Assembly (NCBI GenBank): GCA_046350115.1
Contig: JAXMAZ010000010.1
Span: 124,001 to 188,000 of the forward strand
DNA length: 64,000 nt
DNA from: JAXMAZ01 sp046350115
GTDB taxonomy: Bacteria; Planctomycetota; Planctomycetia; Gemmatales; Gemmataceae
Reading direction: 5' to 3'
Shown: one piece after another, positions 7,834-16,293 of the stretch
Layout: every line of letters begins with the position of its first letter
Position numbering within the stretch: the stretch's first letter is position 1
The notes under the pieces: generated by a model
Database searches by the model: none
Told to the model about the DNA's origin: nothing
The model's input: only the letters and a program-made list of their open reading frames with translations
Translations under genes and position numbers: made by a program

Positions 7834-8103
7834 ATGTTCATCCAAACCGAAGCTAAAGCACAAGGGTGGCGGGCGGTGGCGGTCCTGGACGGCCAGGAGG
7901 CGCTGTTGTTCGTCGGCCGGTCGTCCACCCAGGTCCGGGCCGGCTACCCGGACGCCTTCGTCGCCCTGTTGGACGAGGAGGAGAAGGACCGCGTCGGCAC
8001 GATCAAGCTCCAGCAGTGGCAGGGCGCCCCGGACGCCGGCAAGTGGCTGGACAAGGCCGAACTCCGCGTCCCGGCCCCGGCCAAGCTGCTCAAAGTGGCC
8101 TGA
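7834..8103 (+). CDS. Small conserved-looking hypothetical protein
   Basis: An 89-residue soluble protein of unknown function (MFIQTEAKAQGWRAVAVLDG, later LLFVGRSSTQVRAGYPDAFV and TIKLQQWQG). It has no signal, membrane helix or recognised domain. The ATG at 7834 is well set by a GGGAGGGA site. A TTGACT hexamer (near 7749) after a T-rich stretch may be part of its promoter, but spacing to a -10 is poor. Its mixed alpha/beta pattern and charged middle do not let me name a fold. Confidence 0.65.
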   Translation: MFIQTEAKAQGWRAVAVLDGQEALLFVGRSSTQVRAGYPDAFVALLDEEEKDRVGTIKLQQWQGAPDAGKWLDKAELRVPAPAKLLKVA

Positions 8104-8198
8104 GTCAAACGGTTACACGCACGCGAGCCGCGACCGCAGGTCGCGGCTCGCCGCACGTACCGACCGGTCGTGCGTCAGGTTAGGCGGACGAGATGGTG

Positions 8199-8343
8199 TT
8201 TTCTCCCCTCTCCGCTTCGGGGAGGGGGCCGGGGGAGGGGTTACGACTGCCACCCGTCGCCTCGATTTTGGAGTCTCAGTGGCTGGTCAGAGGTTTCACC
8301 CCTCCCCCGGCCCCCTCCCCGAAGCGGAGAGGGGGAGAAAAAC
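8199..8343. repeat. Palindromic MITE-like repeat, family C, copy 2
   Basis: Left arm TTCTCCCCTCTCCGCTTCGG, right arm mirrored CCGAAGCGGAGAGGGGGAGAAAA; the arms extend about 45 bases and surround a centre of about 50 bases. It occupies much of the 373-base gap 8104-8476; the rest of that gap shows a short inverted repeat of CGCGAGCCGCGACC type near 8121-8150 and no gene. Confidence 0.88.
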
Positions 8344-8476
8344 CAAAGTAAACAGAGCTACGCCCGCTCCACCACCGTGCTTGCAACTTTCGGCCGCCCC
8401 CCGAAGAATGGGTGAACCCCGGTGTCGGTCGTCGGGCAACCGGCCGGCCGGACGGGGTGAGCCGAAAGGAACTTCG

Positions 8477-9223
8477 ATGAACTCGTTCGGAACGCTGTGC
8501 GACGACTTCGGGGTGACGATGTACCTCTCCGCCAAGGTCGACCTGCCGACCAGCCGGGAGACGGTCATCCACTTCTTCGAGGCCGTCCAGCGGCAGTTCC
8601 CGAAGATGACCGACTTCGAGAAACGGGACGCGAACGAGTTCGCCCTGGAGGAGGACCGGGAGTCCGGCAGCTACCGGTGGGTGACGCTCGACCAGCGGCG
8701 GCTGTGCAGCGGGTTCGTCAACCCGCCGGCCCTGGAGGACGCGGACGCCCAGAACGAGCGGCTGCTCGGCATGGTGCCGTACCACCTGGGGTTCGGCGGC
8801 TTGGACGCGGACGCCCTGGACGTGCAGTACTACTTCGACTTCCTGTACGCCGGCAACCACGACGAGGTGGTGGCCGAGGCGCTGGCCGCCAACGGCCCGC
8901 TGGAGTCTTTAACCAAGCTGCCGGCCGGACGTGTACTTCTGTACCAGCCGGCGGTGCTGATGGCCCTGGACGACGGCTGCCAGCTCCAGGGCCGGCTGAC
9001 CGTCGAGACCCGGACGACGGCGTACCAGGTGCGGACGGGCAACTTCTCGGAAAGCCCGATCAGCGTGTACTTCACCGTCCGCCAGTTCTGGGGCAAGCAG
9101 CCGTTCAAAACGTTCGTGGACAGCTACCACAACCAGCGGCGGCTGCTGGACGAGCTGGTGACGGACTACGTGGTGCCGAACGTCATCCAGCCGCTGTCGA
9201 AGGCGATCGGGGCGAAGCAGTAG
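8477..9223 (+). CDS. Hypothetical protein
   Basis: A 248-residue soluble protein of unknown function with a mixed alpha/beta pattern and no signal peptide. Recognisable blocks are VDLPTSRETVIHFFEAVQRQ, LGGMVPYHLG-type GLDADALDVQYYFDFLYAGNH and a C-terminal half rich in beta strands ending VVPNVIQPLSKAIGAKQ. I know no named family for it. The ATG at 8477 follows GAAAGGA at good distance; the longer frame upstream runs through a family C repeat. It sits 42 bases before the large kinase and may be co-transcribed with it. Confidence 0.7.
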   Translation: MNSFGTLCDDFGVTMYLSAKVDLPTSRETVIHFFEAVQRQFPKMTDFEKRDANEFALEEDRESGSYRWVTLDQRRLCSGFVNPPALEDADAQNERLLGMVPYHLGFGGLDADALDVQYYFDFLYAGNHDEVVAEALAANGPLESLTKLPAGRVLLYQPAVLMALDDGCQLQGRLTVETRTTAYQVRTGNFSESPISVYFTVRQFWGKQPFKTFVDSYHNQRRLLDELVTDYVVPNVIQPLSKAIGAKQ

Positions 9224-9265
9224 GACCGTGGCGTTCGCCCCGCGCCGCGGGTAAACTGGCGGCCG

Positions 9266-11962
9266 ATGTCCCGCTGCCCGGCCTGCTCGGCGCCGCTGAC
9301 CGACCCCGCCGGCTGCCCGGCGTGCGGCGGGGCCACCGTCGCCCTGCCGCCCCCGTCCGAAGCCTTCACCCACACCGCCGCCCCGGCCGACCCGCTCCTC
9401 ACCCTCACCCGCGGGGCCTGCCCGCCACCGGACCCGACCGGGTTCCGGCTCGCCCCGGGGACACTGCTCGCCGACCGGTATCGGATCGTCGCCCCGCTCG
9501 GCCGCGGCGGCATGGGCGAGGTCTATCGGGCCGACGACCTGGCCCTCGGGGTGGCCGTCGCCCTCAAGTTCCTGCCCGAACAACTCGCCGCCAACCCCGC
9601 CCGTCTCACCGCCTTCCGCAAGGAGGTGGCCGCCGCCCGGCAGGTGTCCCACCCGAACGTCTGCCGGGTGTTCGACATCGGCGAGGCGGGCGGGCAGAGC
9701 TTCCTGAGCATGGAGTTCATCCCCGGGGACGACCTGGCCGGGGCGCTCGGGCGGGTCGGCCGACTCACCCCCGACGTGGCCTGCGACCTCGGCCGGCAGA
9801 TCGCCCTCGGGTTGCAGGCGGTCCACGAGGAGGGGCTGGTCCACCGCGACCTGAAGCCGGCGAACGTGATGGTGGACGGTCGCGGCCGGGCGAAGCTGAC
9901 CGACTTCGGCTTGGCCGCCACGGCGGCGAGCGTCTCCGGGGCGGACGCCTACGCCGGCACCCCGGCGTACCAGGCGCCCGAGCAGTTGGCCGGCGGGGCG
10001 ATCACCGAGCGGACCGACGTGTACGCCCTCGGGGTGGTGGTGTACGAGCTGCTGACCGGCCGCCGGCCGTTCGTCGGGCCGACCCGCAAGGAGCTGATCG
10101 ACCTGCAAAAGTCGCCGCCGGCGAAGCCGTCCGAGCTGGCCCCCGGGGTCGGGCCGGAGGTGGACCGGGTGGTGCTGAAGTGCCTGGCGTTCGACCCGAA
10201 GGACCGGCCGGCGTCGGCGCATGAGGTGTGGCGGGCGCTGCCCGGGGACGCGGCCCTGAACGCGGCGTTGGCGTCGGGCCAGACGCCGACGGCGGAGGCG
10301 GTGGCGGACGCCGGCGGCGAGGGCCGACTGAGCCGACGAGTGGCGCTGCTGCTGACGGCGTGGACGGGCCTGATGGTATCTGCCGTCATGGTCATGTCGG
10401 ACTGGACGAGCGAGCTGCGGCTGACGCCGAGCCGACCGCCGGCCGAGTTGCGGGCCGCGGCCCAGGGGATGTTGCGGCGGTACGGCCCGGCCGGCCATGT
10501 GGCCGACATGGCCGGCGGGTTCGACGCCAACCTCGACCTGTTCACCTGGCGGAACACCCACGACCCGGGGGCGGACCGGCTGGCCCCGCTGGCCGACGGC
10601 CGGCTGACCGAGGTCCGCTACTGGTACCGGGAGAACCCGGTGCCGCTGGTGGCCGAGCCGGTCAGCCGGACGGTTGCCGTCGTCACCTCCACCGCCCCGC
10701 CGGTCGGGCTACCCGGGTCGGCAACCGTGCAGGTCGATCCGGTCGGCCGGCTGCTGGCCCTGGAGCGGGCGGTTCCAGCCGGTCGCGTGCCGGCCGGCGG
10801 TAACCCGGACTGGGAGCCGCTGTTCGCCGCCGCCGGGCTGGACCCGGCCGCCTTCCGCCCGTGCGACCCGGCCTGGGGGTGGCGGGTGCCCCACAACCGC
10901 CGGGCGGCCTGGGTGGGCGGCTATCCCGATCGGCCCGGGGTTGAGCTGCGGGTCGAGGCGGCGGCCGACCGGGGCGAGCCGGTCGGGTTCCGGCTGGTGG
11001 CCCCGTGGACCCGGCCGGACGACGACTTGGCCACCCAGCTCCGCCGGTTCGACGACAAGGGGTATGCCGCCCGGGAGGTCGTCCTGCCGTTGATGCTGCT
11101 CGTCGTCGGCACCGGGTTGGCGGCCTGGCACGTGCGGGCCGGCCGGGCCGACCTGCTGGGGGCCGGCCGGTTCGCCGCCGCGTTCGGGACGGTCCACCTG
11201 GCGGTGATACTGCTCCTCCTCCATCCAGTCGGGGACGGGCACCGGGACTTCGACCTGGCATTCGGGGCGGTGGCCCGGGTGGGGCTGAACGCGGTGCTAG
11301 TCGCCGCCGCTTACCTGGCGCTGGAGCCGTTCGTCCGCCGGCGGTGGCCGCGGCTGCTGGTCGGCTGGACCCGGCTGCTGGCCGGCCGGCTGACGGACCC
11401 CGGGGTCGGCCGGGAGTTGCTGGTCGGGGCGGCCGGCGGGGCGACGGCGGCCGGGCTGATGCGGCTGGCCAAGGCGGCCCCGGGCTGGCTCGGATTCGAC
11501 CCCGACCTGCCGGTCGGCTGGGCCACCGCGGACCGGCCCCTGTCGTCCCTGCTGGCGATGGTGCTCACCGGCACGGAGGGAGCCCTGGCATTACTGTTCC
11601 TGGCGTTCCTGGTCGCGACGGCCGTTCGCGCCCGCCGACTGTATGAGCCGATTCTGGTCGGACTCGGGGCGTGGATGTACGTCCTGTACCCTACTCTCAG
11701 TCCGGCCGTCGTCGTCCCGATCGCCGTGCTGACGATGGTGGTCGGGGTGGGAGTTCTTCTTCGCGGCGGGTTGTTGGCCGGGTCGGTCGTGTTCACGACC
11801 GCCTTGCTCCTGTTCTTCGAGCCGATCACCTACGACCTCACCGTCTGGTACTGGAAGTCGACGGCCGTTGTCCTGGGGGCAGTGGCGGCCGTGACGCTGT
11901 ACGGCCTGGTCGTGTCCGTCGGCGGGTGGCGGAAGCTGGTCCGACCGGCGAGCGACCCATGA
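9266..11962 (+). CDS. Membrane serine/threonine protein kinase with large C-terminal membrane domain
   Basis: An 898-residue Hanks-type kinase. It opens with a zinc-ribbon-like pair of CxxC motifs (Cys 4, 7, 17, 20), then the kinase domain from about residue 72: glycine loop GRGGMGEVYR, lysine in VALKFL (101), HRDLKPANV (near 194), DFGLA and GTPAYQAPEQ, so all catalytic elements are intact. A helix at about 370-388 is followed by an extracytoplasmic segment of about 220 residues and then some eight to ten hydrophobic helices to the end. That layout (cytoplasmic kinase, outside domain, polytopic membrane region) suggests a sensor. It overlaps the next gene by four bases. Confidence 0.92.
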   Translation: MSRCPACSAPLTDPAGCPACGGATVALPPPSEAFTHTAAPADPLLTLTRGACPPPDPTGFRLAPGTLLADRYRIVAPLGRGGMGEVYRADDLALGVAVALKFLPEQLAANPARLTAFRKEVAAARQVSHPNVCRVFDIGEAGGQSFLSMEFIPGDDLAGALGRVGRLTPDVACDLGRQIALGLQAVHEEGLVHRDLKPANVMVDGRGRAKLTDFGLAATAASVSGADAYAGTPAYQAPEQLAGGAITERTDVYALGVVVYELLTGRRPFVGPTRKELIDLQKSPPAKPSELAPGVGPEVDRVVLKCLAFDPKDRPASAHEVWRALPGDAALNAALASGQTPTAEAVADAGGEGRLSRRVALLLTAWTGLMVSAVMVMSDWTSELRLTPSRPPAELRAAAQGMLRRYGPAGHVADMAGGFDANLDLFTWRNTHDPGADRLAPLADGRLTEVRYWYRENPVPLVAEPVSRTVAVVTSTAPPVGLPGSATVQVDPVGRLLALERAVPAGRVPAGGNPDWEPLFAAAGLDPAAFRPCDPAWGWRVPHNRRAAWVGGYPDRPGVELRVEAAADRGEPVGFRLVAPWTRPDDDLATQLRRFDDKGYAAREVVLPLMLLVVGTGLAAWHVRAGRADLLGAGRFAAAFGTVHLAVILLLLHPVGDGHRDFDLAFGAVARVGLNAVLVAAAYLALEPFVRRRWPRLLVGWTRLLAGRLTDPGVGRELLVGAAGGATAAGLMRLAKAAPGWLGFDPDLPVGWATADRPLSSLLAMVLTGTEGALALLFLAFLVATAVRARRLYEPILVGLGAWMYVLYPTLSPAVVVPIAVLTMVVGVGVLLRGGLLAGSVVFTTALLLFFEPITYDLTVWYWKSTAVVLGAVAAVTLYGLVVSVGGWRKLVRPASDP

Positions 11963-12888
11963 CCCCGGCCGCCGACCTGGGACTGATCGTCCCCTACTTC
12001 AACCCGGCCGGGTACCGCACCAAGCGGGCCAACTACGACCGGTTCCGGGCCGCCCTCCCCGCCGGGCTACCGACGGTCGTGGTCGAGTGCGGGTTCGCCG
12101 ACGCCCCGTTCGACCTACCGGCCGGCAACGGCGTGTTCCACGTCCGCGGCCGGGACGTGATGTGGCAGAAGGAGCGGTTGCTCAACCTCGCCCTCGCCCG
12201 GCTGCCGGCCGGTTGCCCCAAGGTCGCCTGGCTCGACGCCGACCTCCTGTTCGACAACACGGACTGGGCGGCCGAGACCAGCGCCGCCCTCGATCGGTGG
12301 CCGGTGGTGCAGCCGTTCGACCGGGCGGTGCGGCTCGCCCGCGGGTCGCTGGCCGAGGAACCCGGGGCCACCTCGTACCCCGGGTTCGCGGCGGTGTACG
12401 GCCGTCACCCGCAGCACCTCCTGTCCGGCGACTTCGCCCGGCACGGGCACACCGGGTTCGCCTGGGCGGCCCGCCGCGAGGTGCTGGCCGACGGGCTGTA
12501 CGACGCCTGCATCGCCGGCAGCGGCGACCACATGATGGCCCACGCCTTCTGCGGCGACTGGGACTCCACTTGTGTGGACCGGATTATCGGGGCGGCCGGC
12601 CGTCATCGCGCCTATTTCGCCCGCTGGGCATCGGCCGTATACTCGCGGGTCCGGGGCCGGGTCGGGTTCGTGCCGGGGGCGGTGTTGCACCTGTGGCACG
12701 GGGAGGTGGCCGACCGCCGGTACGTGGACCGCAACCGGGAGCTGGCCGGGTTCGGGTTCGACCCGGCACGGGACATCCGCATTGGAGCCAGCGGCTGCTG
12801 GGAGTGGGCGAGTCGCAAGCCGGCCCTGCACCGGTGGGCGGCCGACTACTTCCGCCACCGGCAGGAGGACGGGGAGCCGGTCTCGTAG
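11959..12888 (+). CDS. Glycosyltransferase-like protein (GT-A fold)
   Basis: A 309-residue protein beginning MTPAADLGLIVPYFNPAGYR, a GT-A style first strand. The sequence KVAWLDADLLFDN (about residues 89-101) carries the DxD metal-binding motif, and GFAWAARREVL with DACIAGSGDHMMAHAF (about 170-200) matches the acceptor/acidic region of galactosyltransferase-like enzymes. It starts inside the last codons of the kinase (ATGA overlap), so the two are translationally coupled. The stop codon TAG is part of the GTAGGG end of a family A repeat. Donor and acceptor are unknown. Confidence 0.75.
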   Translation: MTPAADLGLIVPYFNPAGYRTKRANYDRFRAALPAGLPTVVVECGFADAPFDLPAGNGVFHVRGRDVMWQKERLLNLALARLPAGCPKVAWLDADLLFDNTDWAAETSAALDRWPVVQPFDRAVRLARGSLAEEPGATSYPGFAAVYGRHPQHLLSGDFARHGHTGFAWAARREVLADGLYDACIAGSGDHMMAHAFCGDWDSTCVDRIIGAAGRHRAYFARWASAVYSRVRGRVGFVPGAVLHLWHGEVADRRYVDRNRELAGFGFDPARDIRIGASGCWEWASRKPALHRWAADYFRHRQEDGEPVS

Positions 12889-13118
12889 GGTGGGTTTCTC
12901 AGAGCCTGAATGCACCGCGAAGCTCGTGGAGCGGTTGCCGGGCCGTGTCTTGTAGGGCGGGTCGAGGCTTTGCGAGGCCTGCCAGGAATGGTCGTGAACT
13001 CGTTGCCGTTCCCGGCAGGCCTCGTCGCAAAGCCTCCTCGACCCGCCCTACGAGGGCGGGGTGTCGTAACTGCCCAGGCCGGTACGGCTCGTCGCAACGC
13101 CTCCTCAATGTACCCTAC
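12885..13118. repeat. Palindromic repeat, family A, copy 3, interrupted by copy 4
   Basis: The outer ends are GTAGGGTGGG (from 12885, overlapping the glycosyltransferase stop) and AATGTACCCTAC (to 13118). The middle (12952-13051) is a complete second family A element. The outer copy has lost much of its symmetry, as expected if it was older and then interrupted. Confidence 0.7.
12952..13051. repeat. Palindromic repeat, family A, copy 4, nested inside copy 3
   Basis: GTAGGGCGGGTCGAGGCTTT at the left and CCTCGACCCGCCCTAC at the right form long, nearly perfect arms. The inner arms GGCCTGCCAGGAA/TTCCCGGCAGGCC add further symmetry. Confidence 0.85.
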
Positions 13119-13130
13119 ACGGGGACCGTC

Positions 13131-13886
13131 ATGGGCCTGTTCGACTGGCTAGCCGGGCTGTTCGGGGCGAAGCCGGGCGAGTCGCCGGAAGATGTCGCGG
13201 ACCGGCTGGAGCGGTTCGCCGACCGGTGTGCCCACGCCGGCGACCACGTCGGCGAGCGGGCCGCCCGGAGCGCGGCCCAGGACGCCCGGCTGGCCCCCGA
13301 CGCGGCCGAGGCCCAGTTGGTCGAGCGGGCGTTCCTCCGCTCCCAGGGGCTGGGGCCGGACGGCCGCCCGCTCAAGCCGGTGCTCGGGGAGCAGGGCGCC
13401 GGCGGCCCCCGGTTCGTCGGGTACGGGCGGACCGTCCGGGCCGGCGGCTCCCGCGGCTGGCGGTACAACAACCCGGGGTACGTCCGCTGCTCCAGCCGGT
13501 CGTCGTCCTACGGCGCGATCGGCTGCGACGGCGAGTTCGCCATCTTCCCCGACTACTCGACCGGCGTCCACGCCCTGCACCAGACGCTCCGGGACGAGCA
13601 CCCGGGCAAGCCGGTCCGCGAGGCGCTTCGGGAGCACCTGCCGCCGGAGGCCGGCGACCCGGACCGCATCTGCGACGAATCGGGGTTGGACCCGGCCGCC
13701 CCGACCGATGGGCTGACGGACGCCGACTGCGAGGCGATGGTCCGGGCGGTCCAGACCGACCCGGCCTGGACCGCCGGGGACGAGTTCGACCGCTCGTCCG
13801 AGTCGGCCCCGGAGTGGGTGTCGGAGGCGTTCGACGGGGCCGCCGAGTCCCCGCCCAGCGCAGACGGACCGACCGACAACAGTTGA
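13131..13886 (+). CDS. Protein with phage-structural / cell-wall-associated NNPG-type domain
   Basis: A 251-residue soluble protein. An N-terminal helical region (about residues 17-75) with EDVADRLERFADRCAHAGDH is followed by a segment starting GSRGWRYNNPGYVRCSSRS (about 103-121), then GAIGCDGEFAIFPDYSTGVHALHQTL. The W-R-N-NPG...GAIGxDGxFAIFPxxxxGxxAL pattern is familiar from proteins of tailed phages and type VI/peptidoglycan contexts, usually annotated structural protein; their activity is unproven. A Glu-Asp rich C-terminal tail follows. No phage genes surround it. The ATG at 13131 directly follows a family A repeat. Confidence 0.65.
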   Translation: MGLFDWLAGLFGAKPGESPEDVADRLERFADRCAHAGDHVGERAARSAAQDARLAPDAAEAQLVERAFLRSQGLGPDGRPLKPVLGEQGAGGPRFVGYGRTVRAGGSRGWRYNNPGYVRCSSRSSSYGAIGCDGEFAIFPDYSTGVHALHQTLRDEHPGKPVREALREHLPPEAGDPDRICDESGLDPAAPTDGLTDADCEAMVRAVQTDPAWTAGDEFDRSSESAPEWVSEAFDGAAESPPSADGPTDNS

Positions 13887-13903
13887 CGCACACGGAGAGT
13901 CCA

Positions 13904-14314
13904 TTGGGCACCCGCGACCTGTTCGCTGAGACGTTCAAGCGGTGGGAGATGCTGCTCGCCGCGTGGAACTTCTACCTGCTCGTCGCATTCCTCCTGGTCG
14001 GGCTGGTCGCCCTGGTTCCCCGGCTGCGGTCGGACCGGGGCGCCCTGCGGCTGCTGGCCGCCGGCTTCCTGTTCTTCGCGTGGACGCACCTGCTCGCCCT
14101 GCTGTACATCCTCAAACAGTGGGCCGCCCTCGCCGCGATGCTCCGGGACAGGCTGCCGCCGGCCGAGGTCGATCGGCTGGCGATGGCCGGGTTCGTCGAG
14201 GCGCCGGACGCGGTGTGGGTGGTGCCCTTCCACCTGCTGCTAGATGGGTTCGTGCTGCTGGCCGTCTGGCTGCTCAGCCGTCCGGCGGTTCCGGAGGAGA
14301 AGCCGAACGGGTAG
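13904..14314 (+). CDS. Small polytopic membrane protein, TTG start
   Basis: A 136-residue protein with three or four hydrophobic helices: AAWNFYLLVAFLLVGLVALV, RLLAAGFLFFAWTHLLALLY and VPFHLLLDGFVLLAVWLLS. The preferred start is TTG at 13904, which has ACGGAGAG seven bases upstream; the next in-frame ATG (near 13949) would cut away the amphipathic N-terminal helix. It lies 18 bases after the NNPG protein and may be co-transcribed with it. Function unknown. Confidence 0.6.
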   Translation: MGTRDLFAETFKRWEMLLAAWNFYLLVAFLLVGLVALVPRLRSDRGALRLLAAGFLFFAWTHLLALLYILKQWAALAAMLRDRLPPAEVDRLAMAGFVEAPDAVWVVPFHLLLDGFVLLAVWLLSRPAVPEEKPNG

Positions 14315-14317
14315 AAT
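14312..14317 (+). promoter_or_regulatory. -10-like box of the VapBC-type pair
   Basis: TAGAAT, whose TAG is also the stop codon of the upstream membrane protein. It lies about 28 bases before the antitoxin ATG (14345), which also has AAGGAG at 14333-14338. This would give the toxin-antitoxin pair its own promoter. Confidence 0.5.
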
Positions 14318-14344
14318 CGGGTCGTGTCGCATAAGGAGCCTCTC

Positions 14345-14602
14345 ATGGTGCGGAAGTTGACGATCGACTTGCCGGAGGACGTGTTCGCACGGCTTGAGGC
14401 CGATGCGGCGGCGGCCGGAACCTCGCCGGAGGCGGTCATGGTCCGGCTTGCCGTGCGACGGTACACCGGCCGGCCGGAGGCGACCGGGCCCGATCCGCTC
14501 GTCAAGTATTTCGGGAGTATCAGCACGGGTGATCCCAACTCGGCCGACAACGAGCGGATCGACGCCGATCTCGCCCGGGAGTACATGGCTGAGGGCCGGT
14601 GA
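14345..14602 (+). CDS. VapB-like antitoxin (ribbon-helix-helix)
   Basis: An 85-residue protein beginning MVRKLTIDLPEDVFARLEAD, a typical ribbon-helix-helix N-terminus (beta strand then helix), followed by a helix AAAAGTSPEAVMVRLAVRRY. The C-terminal half is acidic and loosely structured (DPNSADNERIDADLAREYMAEG), as in antitoxins that wrap a PIN toxin. ATG at 14345 with AAGGAG upstream is preferred over a GTG 21 bases earlier. It ends next to the toxin start; the pair should repress its own promoter. Confidence 0.8.
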   Translation: MVRKLTIDLPEDVFARLEADAAAAGTSPEAVMVRLAVRRYTGRPEATGPDPLVKYFGSISTGDPNSADNERIDADLAREYMAEGR

Positions 14603-14604
14603 GC

Positions 14605-14997
14605 ATGCTGCTCGACTCCTCCGGACTCCTCTGCTTACTCGATGCGGCTGAAAAGCGCCACGAGGCGGCGAAAGAACACTACTTCCAGCGGGACCGGAAG
14701 GTCATCCATAACTACGTCCTGTCCGAGTTCATCAGCTTGGCCATTAGCCGGCTCCGTGACCCGCGCCCGGCCGTCAACTTGGTCCGCGAGATCAGAACGT
14801 CACCGCACGTCGAGCTGTACTGGGTCGATGAGGAGCTCCACGACGCCGGGATGGGCCTGCTCGACCGCCGCCGGGACAAAACGTACTCGCTGTGCGATGC
14901 GGTCAGCTTCGTATTGATGCGGCGGCTCGGACTGACCGACGCCCTGACCACCGACCGCCACTTCACCCAGGAAGGGTTCGTCCGGCTACTCGCGTAG
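14605..14997 (+). CDS. PIN-domain ribonuclease toxin (VapC-like)
   Basis: A 130-residue PIN nuclease. The acidic residues expected of the active site are Asp4 (MLLDSSGLLCLLD), Glu in NYVLSEFISLAIS (about 42), Asp in LCDAVSFVLM (about 95) and Asp in LTTDRHFTQEGF (about 113), arranged as in VapC. It starts directly after the antitoxin; an overlapping GTG at 14599 is an alternative start. Likely a self-regulated toxin-antitoxin pair acting on tRNA or rRNA; the exact target is unknown. Confidence 0.87.
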   Translation: MLLDSSGLLCLLDAAEKRHEAAKEHYFQRDRKVIHNYVLSEFISLAISRLRDPRPAVNLVREIRTSPHVELYWVDEELHDAGMGLLDRRRDKTYSLCDAVSFVLMRRLGLTDALTTDRHFTQEGFVRLLA

Positions 14998-15025
14998 CCG
15001 AATCCGGTTACCCCCGGTACCGCCG

Positions 15026-16273
15026 ATGCCCGTCACCCTGTCGTCGTTCGCCCGGTCGCTGACCGCCGAGGCCGCGTTCGACGTGCTCACCGTCGCCCGC
15101 CGGCTGATGGCCGCCGGCAAGGACGTGATCGCCCTGCAGATCGGGGACAGCCCGGTCCCGTCCACCGCCGCCGCCCGGACGGCCGGCAAGCACGCCATCG
15201 ACGCCGGCCAGACCCGGTACGCCCCGTCCCTCGGGCTGCCCGAGTTCCGCGAGACGATCGCCCGGACGGTTCACGCCGAGTTCGGCGTCCCGGCGACGGC
15301 CGAGAACGTCGTCGTCGCCCCTGGGGCCAAGCCGTTCGAGCAGTACTTCTGCGAGCTGTTCCTCGAACCCGGCGACGAGGTGCTGGTGTTCGAGCCGGCG
15401 TTCCCGACCTACGCCCCGAACATCGCCCGCCGCGGGGCGGTGATGCACGCGGTCCCGCTGCGGCAGGAGAACGGCTTCCGCCCGGGCCTGGCGGACATCG
15501 ACCGCTGGCTGAAGACCGCGGAGCGGCCCAAGGCCATCTTCCTCAACTCGCCGCACAACCCGACCGGAGGGGTCGCAACGAAGGCGGACCTGGAGGGGAT
15601 CGCCGCCCGGGTCCGGGGAACGGACGTGGCGGTGTTCAGCGACGAGCCGTACTGCCACATGGTCTGGGACGGTCGGCACCACAGCCTGCTGGCCGAGCCG
15701 GGGATGATGAACCAGTGCGTCGCCGCGTACACGTTCAGCAAGAGCTACAGCATGAGCGGCTGGCGGTGCGGGTACGCCGTCACCGCCCCGCGGTACGCCG
15801 ACCTGATCGGCAAGATGATCAACACCTCGGTGTCGTGTACCCCGCCGTTCGTCCAGCTCGCCGGCCGGGCGGCCCTGGAGAACGACGCCGCCGAGCGGGA
15901 CGAGGCGATGCGGCAGTTCCGCCGGAAGGTCGAACTGCTGGTGTACGAGCTGCGACAGGTGGAGGGGGTGACGGTCCTGATGCCGGCCGGCACCTTCTAC
16001 GTCTTCCCGAACGTCGAGCCGGTCTGCCGCGAACTCCGGATCACGTCGCACGGGCTGGCCATGTACCTGCTCGAAGGGGCGGACGACGCCCGCGGGGTGG
16101 CGTGCCTGGGCGGCGAGTGCTTCGGGCCGGCCGGCCAGGGGTTCCTGCGGTTCAGCTGCGCCGAGCCGGACGACCGACTGGTGCAGGCGGTCCACTTCTT
16201 CCGCGACGCCATCACCCGCACCGACCGGGTGCGGACGTATCTGGATGCGAACCCGCAGTACCGGGTACAGTGA
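15026..16273 (+). CDS. Pyridoxal-phosphate-dependent aminotransferase, class I/II
   Basis: A 415-residue fold-type I aminotransferase. The motifs are in order: RYAPSLGLPEFRETIA, the PLP-phosphate region VVAPGAKPF, an Asn of SPHNPTGG (about residue 180), DEPYCHM (about 210), the Schiff-base lysine in TFSKSYSMSGWRCGY (about 237) and an arginine in FLRFSCA near the C-terminus that binds the substrate carboxylate. Likely an aspartate/aromatic-type or LL-DAP-type aminotransferase; the substrate cannot be fixed from sequence. It is a single gene following the toxin pair on the same strand. Confidence 0.88.
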   Translation: MPVTLSSFARSLTAEAAFDVLTVARRLMAAGKDVIALQIGDSPVPSTAAARTAGKHAIDAGQTRYAPSLGLPEFRETIARTVHAEFGVPATAENVVVAPGAKPFEQYFCELFLEPGDEVLVFEPAFPTYAPNIARRGAVMHAVPLRQENGFRPGLADIDRWLKTAERPKAIFLNSPHNPTGGVATKADLEGIAARVRGTDVAVFSDEPYCHMVWDGRHHSLLAEPGMMNQCVAAYTFSKSYSMSGWRCGYAVTAPRYADLIGKMINTSVSCTPPFVQLAGRAALENDAAERDEAMRQFRRKVELLVYELRQVEGVTVLMPAGTFYVFPNVEPVCRELRITSHGLAMYLLEGADDARGVACLGGECFGPAGQGFLRFSCAEPDDRLVQAVHFFRDAITRTDRVRTYLDANPQYRVQ

Positions 16274-16293
16274 CTCCGCGACGTGGTTAGTTC

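Noticed and set aside
8909..10561. A minus-strand frame of 550 codons opposite the large kinase
   Set aside because: Shadow of the kinase gene; product is repetitive and lacks any recognisable motif.
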